Shown in pieces: positions 17,397 to 26,244 of a stretch of DNA of 64,000 bases; position 1 is the first letter of the stretch; the number at the start of each line of letters is the position of its first letter. The position numbers were made by a program, and so were the translations under genes. The stretch is from an uncultured Alistipes sp. (lineage in GTDB: Bacteria; Bacteroidota; Bacteroidia; Bacteroidales; Rikenellaceae), in assembly GCA_900550375.1 (NCBI GenBank), contig URRP01000001.1, positions 40,860 to 104,859 on the forward strand, written 5' to 3'. The notes beneath the pieces are model-generated. The model saw only the letters and a program-made list of their open reading frames with translations. It had not been told where the DNA came from and did not search any database.

Positions 17397-18665
17397 ATGA
17401 ATACAAAAATTCGACTGACCCTGATGAACTTCCTCCAGTACGCTGTCTGGGGTTCCTATCTCACATCCATGGGTTCGTATCTCGTAACGGTCGGCCTCGC
17501 CTCGAAAATCGGCCTTTTCTATGCCATGCAGGGCATCGTATCGCTCTTCATGCCCGCCGTCATCGGCATCATCGCCGACCGGTGGATTCCCGCGCAGCGG
17601 ATGCTGGGCTTCTGCCACGTGCTGGCCGCAGGCTTCATGGGCATGGCCGGCTGGTATGCGCTGTCGGCCGGCGAAGCGGTCGAGTTCGGGACGCTCTTCA
17701 CACTCTACTCGCTCAGCGTCGCCTTCTATATGCCGACGATCGCCCTCTCGAACTCGGTGGCCTACTGCGTGCTCGAACATGCGGGCTACGACACGGTCAA
17801 GGCTTTCCCCCCGATCCGCGTCTTCGGTACGGTCGGCTTTATCTGTGCCATGCTGCTCTGCGACGGTCTCGGATTCCAGACCACCTATATGCAATTCATA
17901 CAGTGCGCGGTGCTCGGTATCGTGCTGGGACTCTACTCCTTCACGCTGCCCCACTGCCCGATCGACAACACGGGCAGCAAGCAGTCGCTCATCGATGCGC
18001 TGGGACTGAAGGCTTTCGCGCTGTTCAAACAGAAGAAGATGGCTCTCTTCTTCATCTTCTCGATGCTGCTGGGCGTTTCGCTCCAGATCACCAACGGATT
18101 CGCCAACCCCTTCATCACCAGCTTCAAGGAGATTCCCGAATTCGCCGAGACCTTCGGTGCAAACCACGCCAATGCGCTGATTTCGCTCTCACAGGTATCG
18201 GAGACGCTCTGTATCCTGCTCATCCCCTTCTTCCTCAAGAAGTTCGGCATCAAACGCGTGATGCTGATCGCCATGTTCGCATGGGTGCTGCGTTTCGGGC
18301 TGTTCGGACTGGGCAACCCGGGCGGCGGCGTATGGATGTTCATTCTTTCGATGATCGTTTACGGCGTAGCGTTCGACTTCTTCAACATTTCGGGTTCGCT
18401 CTTCGTCAACAACGAGACCGACGAGAAGATCCGTTCCTCGGCGCAGGGGCTTTTCATGATTATGACCAACGGCGTCGGCGCCACCATCGGAACGCTCGGC
18501 GCACAGGCCGTCGTCAACCACTACGTATTTTCGCAATCGTCCCCCGTCGCACAGACGGCCGGCTGGTCGGCTTCGTGGCTGATCTTCGCCGGGTACGCGC
18601 TCGCGGTAGCGATCGTATTCGCGATCGTATTCAAATACAAGCACAATCCCGAAGCGACCCGATAG
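17397..18665 (+). CDS. Nucleoside permease, NupG-type MFS transporter
   Basis: 422 residues, about 12 membrane helices. The N-terminus (KIRLTLMNFLQYAVWGSYLTSMGSYL) and the conserved G-x-I-x-D-R-W after the second helix (GIIADRWIPAQR) are those of the nucleoside:proton symporter branch of the major facilitator superfamily. Substrate is inferred from family. It is a single-gene unit, closed by a strong terminator shared with oxyR on the other strand. Confidence 0.88.
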   Translation: MNTKIRLTLMNFLQYAVWGSYLTSMGSYLVTVGLASKIGLFYAMQGIVSLFMPAVIGIIADRWIPAQRMLGFCHVLAAGFMGMAGWYALSAGEAVEFGTLFTLYSLSVAFYMPTIALSNSVAYCVLEHAGYDTVKAFPPIRVFGTVGFICAMLLCDGLGFQTTYMQFIQCAVLGIVLGLYSFTLPHCPIDNTGSKQSLIDALGLKAFALFKQKKMALFFIFSMLLGVSLQITNGFANPFITSFKEIPEFAETFGANHANALISLSQVSETLCILLIPFFLKKFGIKRVMLIAMFAWVLRFGLFGLGNPGGGVWMFILSMIVYGVAFDFFNISGSLFVNNETDEKIRSSAQGLFMIMTNGVGATIGTLGAQAVVNHYVFSQSSPVAQTAGWSASWLIFAGYALAVAIVFAIVFKYKHNPEATR

Positions 18666-18680
18666 AACGCCTGCCGAAAA

Positions 18681-18720
18681 CGAAAAGTCCCGGGATTTCT
18701 CCGGGACTTTTCGTTTTTTC
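18681..18720. terminator. Bidirectional terminator between the permease gene and oxyR
   Basis: Perfect 13 bp arms (CGAAAAGTCCCGG and its complement, 18,681-18,693 / 18,701-18,713) with a 7-base loop, and a T-run on the plus side (GTTTTTTC). A-richness on the left gives T-rich RNA in the other direction. It lies between convergent genes. Confidence 0.9.
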
Positions 18721-19641
18721 CTATAACCGAATCGCGAACTTACGCAAATGGTCGTCGAGCATCCGTACCGGAATGAGCTTCTTGACAACGTCGGCCACGG
18801 CGTTGACCATCCGTTCGCGGATGTAATCCCGTCGGATCAGAATCGAAATCTCCCGCACGGCGGGCGGATCGATCTGCTCGACATTGCCCTGCTGCTCGGC
18901 GGTCAGGAAGGGCAGATGTAGCTCGGGAATCACCGTATAGCCGCCGTTGCGGTCCACGATCTTGATGAGCGTATCGATGCTTCCCGCTTCGTAGGTATGG
19001 TTGTACACCCCCGTCGAATGGCAGAAATTGAACACCTGATTACGGGCGCAATGCCCCTCCTGCAAGACCCACAGATGATCCGGCGGCATATCGCCGGGCT
19101 CCAGCACGGCATCCCGATGGGGTTCGTCGGGAGAAAAATAGGCGACGAACCGCTCGTAATAGAGCGGAATCTCCAGAAAATCGGGATCGTCCAAAGGCGT
19201 GGATAGGATGGCCATATCCAACTCTCCCGCGTGCAATTGCAGAAGCAGCATCTTCGTGCGCATTTCCTCCACAGTGAGCGCCACCGAGGGATATTCCGAC
19301 CGAAAAGCGCTGATGAATCCGGGAACCAGATAGGGCGCTACGGTCGGAATCACGCCCAGCCGGAGTTCGCCTGCGAGCTGCGTCTTCTCCCGATCGAGCT
19401 GCTCCGAGATCCGATGCACCTCCTGCAATGCCGTCTCGGCCTGCCGGATAATGCGTCGTCCCACCTCTGTCGGCTCGACAGGGTGCTTCGTGCGGTCGAA
19501 AATCCGCACGCCCAACTCCTCCTCCAGTTTCTGAATCATTGCGCTCAACGTCGGCTGCGAGACACCGCAGGCTTCAGCCGCCTGCACGAAATGGCGGTAC
19601 CGATCGAGTGCCACCATGTATTCGAGTTGTTGCAAGGTCAT
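18721..19641 (-). CDS. oxyR: Hydrogen-peroxide sensor OxyR (LysR family)
   Basis: 306 residues. The winged helix-turn-helix spans about 1-60 (SQPTLSAMIQKLEEELGVRIFDR), followed by a periplasmic-binding-like sensor domain. The redox cysteines are present: GHCARNQVFNFC places C198 and C207 at the positions of C199 and C208 in Escherichia coli OxyR. On peroxide these form a disulfide and the protein activates antioxidant genes. It is divergent from a peroxiredoxin gene with 111 bases between, its probable target. Confidence 0.93.
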   Translation of the reverse strand: MTLQQLEYMVALDRYRHFVQAAEACGVSQPTLSAMIQKLEEELGVRIFDRTKHPVEPTEVGRRIIRQAETALQEVHRISEQLDREKTQLAGELRLGVIPTVAPYLVPGFISAFRSEYPSVALTVEEMRTKMLLLQLHAGELDMAILSTPLDDPDFLEIPLYYERFVAYFSPDEPHRDAVLEPGDMPPDHLWVLQEGHCARNQVFNFCHSTGVYNHTYEAGSIDTLIKIVDRNGGYTVIPELHLPFLTAEQQGNVEQIDPPAVREISILIRRDYIRERMVNAVADVVKKLIPVRMLDDHLRKFAIRL

Positions 19642-19661
19642 TGTTATAGATTTTATCGATA

Positions 19662-19712
19662 CAAATATACAAAATATCTGTTTGATTGATAAAAATAGAG
19701 CCTCTATCTTTG
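19662..19712. promoter_or_regulatory. Divergent oxyR / peroxiredoxin promoter with a candidate OxyR operator
   Basis: Plus strand: TTTG (19,681-19,684), exactly 20 bases, TATCTTTG (19,705-19,712), a textbook Bacteroidetes promoter for the peroxiredoxin. Minus strand: CAAATATA (19,662-19,669) reads TATATTTG, a -7 box for oxyR. Between the plus boxes lies the near-palindrome ATAGAG-C-CTCTAT (19,695-19,707), which overlaps the -7 box and resembles the ATAG...CTAT half-site pattern of OxyR sites. The operator call is inference. Confidence 0.75.
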
Positions 19713-19752
19713 CAATAGAAAATTAGAAACAAACTGTTAATAATAAAAAACT

Positions 19753-20463
19753 ATGGAAAATCAAGTAACCGTAATGCCGAGAATCGGCGAGAAGGCTCCC
19801 TCGTTCGAAGCCGTCACCACACAAGGTAAAATCCATTTCCCCGAAGATTACAAAGGAAAATGGAAGATTCTATTCAGCCATCCGGCCGATTTCACTCCCG
19901 TCTGCACCTCGGAATTCATGACTTTCGGCCGCATGGCCGGCGAGTTCGAAGCACTCAACTGCCAGTTGGTAGGTCTCTCGGTCGACGGTCTTTACAGCCA
20001 CATCGCGTGGCTGCGCACGATTCAGGAGAAGATCGAATACAAGGGGATGAAGGGCGTCGAGATCAAATTCCCGCTCATCGAGGACATCTCGATGCACGTC
20101 GCCCGACTCTACGGCATGATCCAGCCCGAGGAGAGTACGACGTCGGCTGTCCGCGCCGTCTTCTTCATCGATCCCGAAGGGATCATCCGCACGATCATGT
20201 ACTATCCGCTTTCGCTGGGCCGCAATTTCGACGAGATCAAGCGCGTACTGATCGGGCTGCAAACCTCCGACCGCTTCAACGTGGCGCTCCCCGCCGACTG
20301 GCGTCCGGGCGACGAAGTGATCGTTCCCACGGCAGGCTCGTGCGGCGTAGCCAAAAACCGCATGGAGGGCAAGGAGGGTGAAATGCACTGCTACGACTGG
20401 TTCTTCTGCACGAAGCCGCTCGCCCGCGAGACCGTCGAAAAGGAGTTGAACATCAAAAAGTAA
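19753..20463 (+). CDS. Peroxiredoxin (Prx6-type, with extra C-terminal cysteines)
   Basis: 236 residues. The peroxidatic cysteine is C51 in HPADFTPVCTSEF. The length, the GRNFDEIKR segment and the C-terminal arm with C213 and C219 (MHCYDWFFC) match the long archaeal-type thioredoxin peroxidases, where the C-terminal cysteines resolve the sulfenate. It reduces hydrogen peroxide and organic peroxides in the cytoplasm. It is divergent from oxyR, has a strong promoter, and is followed by a ferredoxin gene 7 bases downstream. Confidence 0.93.
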   Translation: MENQVTVMPRIGEKAPSFEAVTTQGKIHFPEDYKGKWKILFSHPADFTPVCTSEFMTFGRMAGEFEALNCQLVGLSVDGLYSHIAWLRTIQEKIEYKGMKGVEIKFPLIEDISMHVARLYGMIQPEESTTSAVRAVFFIDPEGIIRTIMYYPLSLGRNFDEIKRVLIGLQTSDRFNVALPADWRPGDEVIVPTAGSCGVAKNRMEGKEGEMHCYDWFFCTKPLARETVEKELNIKK

Positions 20464-20470
20464 CGTTCCG

Positions 20471-20653
20471 ATGCGTATTCGAATTGACCCCGATCGCTGC
20501 CCGCAGGACCACCGGTGTCCCCTCGTCGATCTCTGTCCGGCGAAAGCACTCGCGCAGACCGAGCAGAGGCTGCCGGTAATCGACATCCGCAAATGCATCG
20601 AATGCGGAGTGTGCGTATGCAAATGTCCCAAGCAGGCGATGCGATTCGAATAA
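20471..20653 (+). CDS. Small ferredoxin-like protein, 60 residues
   Basis: The C-terminal half has a canonical [4Fe-4S] motif, CIECGVCVCKCP (CxxCxxCxxxCP). The N-terminal half has an unusual cysteine spacing, CPQDHRCPLVDLCP (Cx5Cx5CP), where a second cluster would be. The gene starts 7 bases after the peroxiredoxin stop, before the terminator, so both are almost certainly one transcript. A role in electron supply to, or sensing during, peroxide stress is inference from position. Confidence 0.85.
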   Translation: MRIRIDPDRCPQDHRCPLVDLCPAKALAQTEQRLPVIDIRKCIECGVCVCKCPKQAMRFE

Positions 20654-20681
20654 TTTCGACACGCAAAATACGGGGCGGTAC

Positions 20682-20715
20682 AGAGGGCAGCGACAAAACG
20701 CTGCCCTCTCTTTTT
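20682..20715 (+). terminator. Terminator of the peroxiredoxin-ferredoxin operon
   Basis: Perfect 11 bp arms (AGAGGGCAGCG, 20,682-20,692, and CGCTGCCCTCT, 20,699-20,709), 6-base loop, then CTTTTT. Confidence 0.9.
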
Positions 20716-20725
20716 CTGCAAATAG

Positions 20726-21517
20726 CTACCGGTCGAACAGCACGTTGAGCACTTTGGCCAGACGGTAGCCCGACAGCACGATCTGATACTCCGCAAACGG
20801 AGCGTGCGCATTGTAAAACTCCTGTCCCAATTCGTCGCCGGGCTGCACCCAATCGTAGATTTCATGACACCGCCGCGCCGACTCTTCGAACCACTCGACG
20901 GGCGTACCCTCCGTCATGCGGGCGATCTCCTCGTCGGAATAGTTGTCCAGCGCATGGCGGTAATCCTGAAATCCCCAGAACTTGTGCCGGCTGTCGAGCA
21001 GCTGTCCGTCCCAGATCTTGTGATAATTGGTCTCGACGCCGTGCAGCTTGACCGGAAACTTCCCGAGCGTCATGTTGTCGGGATAATAATAGACGTGCGT
21101 CGGGCAGTGCATATCGCCGAGCAGGTGCACCAGATATTTGATATGCACCAGCACCGTCGAATCGTCCAGTTTCTCGTATTCCGAGAGCAGCGCCATCGAC
21201 TGCTCGACGGCCTCTACGCAGTCGCCTTTGGCGCCCGACGCCTCGCGCACGGCCGCCGTGCTGCGCAGCTGTGCATCGACCGTTCCGGCATGCCAGCGCG
21301 TCGTGAATTCATATCCTTTCGAATGGCGCCATTCGTCCATCCACGAGGCATAGTAGACGATCGAATGGTGATCGGTATACCGCATGATGTTGGCCTTGGC
21401 CCGCGGCGTGAGGTGGTGTTCGGCGATGCAGGCGATCGCCGCATGGCCGGCCAGTCCGAAGGCGCGGATTTCGCGTGCAGCCAGCAACGCGAAGAGAATC
21501 AGAATCAGTTTCTTCAT
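20726..21517 (-). CDS. S1/P1-family nuclease
   Basis: 263 residues, exported (signal peptide about 1-19). The zinc-binding pattern of S1/P1 nucleases is present in order: GLAGH, SWMDEWR, RWHAGT, HLLGDMHCPTH and NYHKIWD. These enzymes cut single-stranded nucleic acids and remove 3' phosphates. The mature N-terminal residue, whose backbone binds zinc in P1 nuclease, is normally tryptophan; here cleavage after A19 would leave phenylalanine. It would act in the periplasm. It is monocistronic as far as can be seen. Confidence 0.88.
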   Translation of the reverse strand: MKKLILILFALLAAREIRAFGLAGHAAIACIAEHHLTPRAKANIMRYTDHHSIVYYASWMDEWRHSKGYEFTTRWHAGTVDAQLRSTAAVREASGAKGDCVEAVEQSMALLSEYEKLDDSTVLVHIKYLVHLLGDMHCPTHVYYYPDNMTLGKFPVKLHGVETNYHKIWDGQLLDSRHKFWGFQDYRHALDNYSDEEIARMTEGTPVEWFEESARRCHEIYDWVQPGDELGQEFYNAHAPFAEYQIVLSGYRLAKVLNVLFDR

Positions 21518-21835
21518 TTTTCAATTGGGTTTGTGAAGATGAACTCGACAGAGAGCGGATTCGGCACAGCGCCGGCGCATCGGCCGGACAGGCTGCTCGG
21601 TCTGCGCATCGGCCCCATCGGAAGGGTCGGCCGTCTGTCAAATTCACATTCGGGTTCATAATGGTTTTCGGTAAGTCGCAGCCATTCATGCCGCCTCTTC
21701 TAATTAACACCTTCGGCACAAAATACCCTATCGAAAACGGGAAAAAACAGTGCCGCCCCCTATACGATCTCTCCGAAAACGAAACAGAGCCGAACCCTGT
21801 GGGGTTCGGCTCCGCCGCGTCCGGCTGCCGCCGGA
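21518..21835. other. Intergenic stretch with no gene seen; holds a minus-strand terminator
   Basis: 318 bases between two minus-strand genes. The only structure I see is the terminator hairpin of the M3 peptidase gene near the right end. No convincing -7 box for the nuclease and no short gene with coding character was found. Confidence 0.6.
21775..21812 (-). terminator. Terminator after the first M3 peptidase gene
   Basis: Perfect 11 bp arms (GAGCCGAACCC at 21,787-21,797 and GGGTTCGGCTC at 21,802-21,812) with a 4-base loop; on the minus strand the hairpin is followed by TGTTTCGTTTTC. Confidence 0.8.
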
Positions 21836-23959
21836 TTATTTCGTCAGCCCCATCTTCTCGATGAGCGCCTTCGTTTCGGGTTTGTGGCCGCGGAAATCGA
21901 CGTAGAGCTTCATCGGATGCTCGTGCCCGCCCTGCGTGAGGATATTCTTGCGGAACGCATCGGCCGACGGACCGCCCAGAATGCTGCCCGTCTCCACGAA
22001 GGCTTGGAAGGCATCCGCCTCCAGCACTTCGGCCCACTTGTAACCGTAATATCCGGCCGCATAGCCGCCGGAGAAGATATGCGTGAAGGCAGGATTCATC
22101 GCCGTGCCGGCCACTGCGGGCAGCACCTGCGCGGGAGCCATCGAGGCTTTCTCGAATGCCTCGACATCGCCCGTAAACGGCTCTTTGAGGGTATGCCATG
22201 CCATATCGGTCAGTCCGAACGACAACTGGCGCACGTTGGCGTAAGCAGCCAGATAGTTCTTCGCAGCGACGATCTTTTCGACCAGCTCGGCGGGCATCTT
22301 CTCGCCCGTCTCATAGTGCTCGGCCCACAGGTCGAGCCACTGCTTCTCGGTGGCCCAGTTCTCCATGATCTGCGACGGCAGCTCCACGAAATCGCGGTAG
22401 ACGCTCGTGCCGTTCAACGATTCATAGGTACCCTCGCCCAGCATACCGTGCAGCGAGTGGCCGAATTCGTGGAGGAAGGTCGTCACCTCGTCGAAGGTCA
22501 GCAGCGACGGTTTCGTCTCGGTCGGCTTGGTGAAGTTCATCACCAGCGACACCAGCGGACGCGTCTGTGCGCCGTCGACCGTCTTCGACCCGCGGAACTC
22601 GGTCATCCACGCACCGGCACGCTTCGACGCACGCGGGAAGAAATCGAGATAGAGCACCGCCACGAAGTCGCCCTTGCCGTCGGTCACCTCGTAAGCCGTC
22701 ACGTCGGGATGATAAACGGCGATGTCGTCGCGCTTGGTGAAATTCAACCCGTAGAGCTTGTTCGCCAGCAGAAAGACGCCCTTCTTCACCTTCTCCAGTT
22801 CGAAGTAGGGTTTCACCTGCTCGTCGCTCAGCGCATATTTCTCGTTCTTGTACTTTTCGGTATAGTACGACCAATCCCACGGCATCACGTCGCCCTCGAA
22901 GCCCTGCGCGTGCGCATAGTCGGCAATCATCTCGTAGTCGGCCTTCGCGAAGTCGATCGTTTGGTCGAGCAGCTCCTGCAGAAAAGCGTTCACCGTCTTC
23001 GTATTCTCGGCCATCCGCTCCTCGAGCACATAATCGGCAAAGGTCTCATACCCCAGCAGTCCCGCGATCTGACGGCGCAGGTCGACGATATGGCGGATAT
23101 TCTCGCAGTTGTCGAACTCGCCGCCCAGCGCACGCGCATTCGATGCGCGCCACAGCTTCTCCTTCGCCTCGCGATCCGACGAATAGGTCATGAAGGGGAC
23201 GTAGCTCGGATACTGCAACGTCACCGTCCACCCCTTTTCGCCGCGGGCTTTGGCTTCGGCTGCCATCCCCTCCTTCACGAAGTCGGGCAGCTCCTCGACC
23301 CGCTTGGGATCGGTGATATTGAGCGTGAATGCGTTGGTCGCCGCCAGCGAATTCTGGCCGAACTTGAGCGTCATCTCGCCCAGCTCGGTCGTATACTGGC
23401 GGTACAGTTCCTGTTTGTCGGCCGGAAGCGCCGCACCGTTGCGGGCAAACCCCTTGTAGACCTTCTCCAACAGCCGTTTGTCCTCCTTCGAGAGGAACCA
23501 GCCCGGATTTTCATAAACGGCCTTCACACGGGCGAACAGCTCGGGATCGAGCGAAATATCGTTCCCCAGCTCCGTCAGTTTGGGCTGCACGTCGAGCGCG
23601 ATGCGCTGCATCTCGTCGTTGGAATCGGCCTCGAGCAGGTTGTAAAACACCCCTTCGATGCGCGAAAGCAGCTCGCCGGAACGCTCCAGCGCAACGATCG
23701 TATTGTTGAACGTCGGTTTGGCGGGATTCTTCACAATAGCCTCGATCTCGGCACGTTGTACGGCGATGGCCGCATCGAACGCCGGTTCGTAATCCTTCAG
23801 TTCGATCTGCTCGAACGGCGGCGTAGCGTAGGGCGCCGTCCACTCGGCCAGCAGCGGATTCGAGGTATCGATCTCGGGCAGGTCGGCCACGGGCATCGTG
23901 CGATCCGCACACCCGGCGACCAAAAGCGTCAGTGACATAAATGACAGAATTTTTTTCAT
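21836..23959 (-). CDS. M3-family peptidyl-dipeptidase, lipoprotein (Dcp-like)
   Basis: 707 residues. A lipoprotein signal peptide ends in LLVAGC (Cys at residue 17). The zinc site HEFGH (FLHEFGHSLHG, about residue 496) and the downstream E of the M3 fold are present, as is the helical substrate-binding N-domain. Dcp-like enzymes release dipeptides from the C-terminus of peptides. The gene begins 10 bases downstream of a second M3 gene of similar length, probably from duplication. Location: periplasm or outer-membrane-anchored. Confidence 0.93.
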   Translation of the reverse strand: MKKILSFMSLTLLVAGCADRTMPVADLPEIDTSNPLLAEWTAPYATPPFEQIELKDYEPAFDAAIAVQRAEIEAIVKNPAKPTFNNTIVALERSGELLSRIEGVFYNLLEADSNDEMQRIALDVQPKLTELGNDISLDPELFARVKAVYENPGWFLSKEDKRLLEKVYKGFARNGAALPADKQELYRQYTTELGEMTLKFGQNSLAATNAFTLNITDPKRVEELPDFVKEGMAAEAKARGEKGWTVTLQYPSYVPFMTYSSDREAKEKLWRASNARALGGEFDNCENIRHIVDLRRQIAGLLGYETFADYVLEERMAENTKTVNAFLQELLDQTIDFAKADYEMIADYAHAQGFEGDVMPWDWSYYTEKYKNEKYALSDEQVKPYFELEKVKKGVFLLANKLYGLNFTKRDDIAVYHPDVTAYEVTDGKGDFVAVLYLDFFPRASKRAGAWMTEFRGSKTVDGAQTRPLVSLVMNFTKPTETKPSLLTFDEVTTFLHEFGHSLHGMLGEGTYESLNGTSVYRDFVELPSQIMENWATEKQWLDLWAEHYETGEKMPAELVEKIVAAKNYLAAYANVRQLSFGLTDMAWHTLKEPFTGDVEAFEKASMAPAQVLPAVAGTAMNPAFTHIFSGGYAAGYYGYKWAEVLEADAFQAFVETGSILGGPSADAFRKNILTQGGHEHPMKLYVDFRGHKPETKALIEKMGLTK

Positions 23960-23969
23960 TGTAACGTAC

Positions 23970-26192
23970 TTATTTGAGATTTTCTTGTTTATCGCGTAGT
24001 TCGAGTAGATTTGCAGAAGGCATGAGCGTCCGCTTTACGGCCGGCAATTTCACCGCCAGCGAGTCGGGTTCCGGTTCCGGCTCCACCCAGAACCCGCAGG
24101 CCCTCAGCAGCGGCTCCTTATCGGGGTCTTGGCCGCGGAAATCCCGATAGAGCGTCATGCCGTCGGCCTCGCCGCCGCGGCTGAGCAGTTTTTTCCGAAA
24201 AGCACGGGCGATCTTCTTGTTGAAGATGTCGCCGCTGCTGCGGAACGCCTCGTAAGCATCCTTGTCGAGCACCTGCGCCCAGATATAAAAGTAGTACCCC
24301 GCCGAATAACCGCCGTCGAAGATATGGCTGAAATAGGGATAGCGGTAACGCGGCTCGATCTGCGGGATCAATCCCCGCTTCGTGTAGAGCGCCTCGCGCT
24401 CGAAGGCATTGACGTCGAACGGCTCGTAGGTTTCCTGCGTGTGAATGTCCATATCCGACAGAGCGGCGGCCAGCAGCTCCGTCATCTCGAAGCCCTGATT
24501 GAACTGCGCGCTGCGGCGGATCTTCTGCATGAGCGACGCTGGCATCTTGTCGTTGGTACGGTAATGCAGCGCATACTGCTCCAGCATCTCGGGTTCGGTG
24601 GCCCAATTCTCCATCACCTGCGACGGCAGCTCCACGAAATCGCCCTCGACATCGGCCAGACCGCGGTACTTCACCATTCGGAACAGGCCGTGCAGCGCAT
24701 GGCCGAACTCATGGAAAAGCGTCTTCGTCTCGTCGAGATTGAGCAGCGTGGGCGTCGAGCGGGTCGGACGGGCGTAGTTGGTCACCACCCCCACGACGGG
24801 CGCCACACGTCGGTCGCCCTCATAATATTGTTCGGTAAAGTTCCCGCACCATGCACCGCCGCTCTTTCCCTCGCGTACATAATAGTCGAAGTAGAGCACC
24901 CCCAGGTGACTCTCGTCCTCGTCGAGCACCTCGTACACCAGACAGTCGGGATTGTACAACGGCGCGACGATGGGCCGGAAGGTGATGCCGTAGAGGCGGT
25001 TGGCCAGAAAGAAGATGCCGCCCTGCACGTTTTCGAGCGTGAAATAGGGACGCAGCATCTCGTCGTCGAGCGCATAGTCGCGGCGGCGCACCTTCTCGGC
25101 ATAGTACCACCAGTCCCACGGCTCGAAGGTCGCCTCCGGTTCGTCGGCACGCAGCAGCCCCTCCATCGCCGCCAGCTCCTCTTTCGCCCGATCGAGCGCC
25201 GGCGTCCAGATCTCATCCAGCAGCGTATAGACCGCAGCGGGCGTCGCCGCCATCTGGTCGGCGATCACATAGTCGGCATAGGAGTCGTAGCCCAGCAGAT
25301 GCGCCTTTTCGGTGCGCAGCCGGATGTAATCGTTCACCAACCCCTTGTTGTCGTATTCGTCGTCGTTGTTGCAGCGATCGAGATAGGCGGTATAGAGCTG
25401 TTCGCGCAGTTTGCGATTCTTGGAGTAGCTCAGGAAGGGCAGCATACTGGGCTTGTGGAGCGTGAAGACGTAGTATTTGTCGCCGAGTTCCAACTCGCGC
25501 GCCTTCTCCCGTGCCGCTTCGCGCACGGCGTTGGGCAATCCCTCCAACTGGTCGACCGTCAGCTCCAGCCGGAACGTATCGTTCTCGGAGAGCACGTTGT
25601 TGCCGTATTTGACCGACAGCCGCGACAGTTCGCCGTTGATCTCCTTGAGCCGGTGTTTGCCCGCCTCGTCCAAGAGGGCGCCCGAGCGGACGAACTGGCG
25701 GTAGAGCTTCTCTGTCAGCCGCAGCTGCTCGGCCGTGAGCGGCAGCGCGGCACGGCGGTTATAAACAGCCTCGATCCGTTCGAACAACCGCTCGTTCATG
25801 CGGATTTCGTCGGCATGAGCCGCCAGCAGCGGCATCGCCTCCTCTTCGACGGCCTGCATCTGGGGCGTGGCATCCGAAGCGGTCAGCATCTCGAAGATCA
25901 GCGCCGTGCGCTGCAACATCCGTCCGGCGGCATCGTATGCTGCGATCGTATTCTCGAAGGTCGGTTCGTCCGATGCACTGACAATCGCGTCGATCTCGGC
26001 GTTATGGAGCGACATTCCCCGCTCGAAGGCCGGCAGGAAATGTTCGGGCAGGATCCGGTCGAAAGGCGGCACGCCGTAGGGCGTCGTCCTCTCCTCGAAA
26101 AAGGGGTTGGGCGTCTCGGCCTTCTCTTTATGACAAGCGGAAAGCGACATGATAATAAAATAAATTAATAATAATCGAAGCAAACGTTCCAT
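23970..26192 (-). CDS. M3-family peptidyl-dipeptidase, second paralogue, lipoprotein
   Basis: 740 residues from the chosen start MERLLRLLLIYFIIMSLSAC, a clean lipoprotein signal (Cys at residue 20). An earlier in-frame ATG at 26,222 is rejected because it lies inside the divergent promoter. The HEFGHALHG zinc site is at about residue 493. Overall layout matches the neighbour at 21,836-23,959, but the sequences differ throughout, so the duplication is old. Both are probably co-transcribed for peptide scavenging. Confidence 0.93.
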   Translation of the reverse strand: MERLLRLLLIYFIIMSLSACHKEKAETPNPFFEERTTPYGVPPFDRILPEHFLPAFERGMSLHNAEIDAIVSASDEPTFENTIAAYDAAGRMLQRTALIFEMLTASDATPQMQAVEEEAMPLLAAHADEIRMNERLFERIEAVYNRRAALPLTAEQLRLTEKLYRQFVRSGALLDEAGKHRLKEINGELSRLSVKYGNNVLSENDTFRLELTVDQLEGLPNAVREAAREKARELELGDKYYVFTLHKPSMLPFLSYSKNRKLREQLYTAYLDRCNNDDEYDNKGLVNDYIRLRTEKAHLLGYDSYADYVIADQMAATPAAVYTLLDEIWTPALDRAKEELAAMEGLLRADEPEATFEPWDWWYYAEKVRRRDYALDDEMLRPYFTLENVQGGIFFLANRLYGITFRPIVAPLYNPDCLVYEVLDEDESHLGVLYFDYYVREGKSGGAWCGNFTEQYYEGDRRVAPVVGVVTNYARPTRSTPTLLNLDETKTLFHEFGHALHGLFRMVKYRGLADVEGDFVELPSQVMENWATEPEMLEQYALHYRTNDKMPASLMQKIRRSAQFNQGFEMTELLAAALSDMDIHTQETYEPFDVNAFEREALYTKRGLIPQIEPRYRYPYFSHIFDGGYSAGYYFYIWAQVLDKDAYEAFRSSGDIFNKKIARAFRKKLLSRGGEADGMTLYRDFRGQDPDKEPLLRACGFWVEPEPEPDSLAVKLPAVKRTLMPSANLLELRDKQENLK

Positions 26193-26227
26193 TTGATTGA
26201 CAATCTTTTTATAACTTTGCAAAGTTA
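26192..26227. promoter_or_regulatory. Face-to-face promoter built on a 16 bp palindrome
   Basis: TAACTTTGCAAAGTTA (26,212-26,227) is a perfect palindrome in which a plus-strand TAACTTTG box and a minus-strand TAACTTTG box are fused end to end. The plus start would be near 26,226 (leader about 19 bases to rsmE), the minus start near 26,213 (leader about 21 bases to the M3 gene at 26,192). -33 elements are weak on both sides (TTTG at 26,192-26,195 is 16 bases from the plus box). Confidence 0.7.
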
Positions 26228-26244
26228 AAAATTATTACACAGCC

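Noticed and set aside
26193..26222. Upstream start for the second M3 peptidase
   Set aside because: It lies within the -7 palindrome, and the chosen start gives a clean lipoprotein signal.
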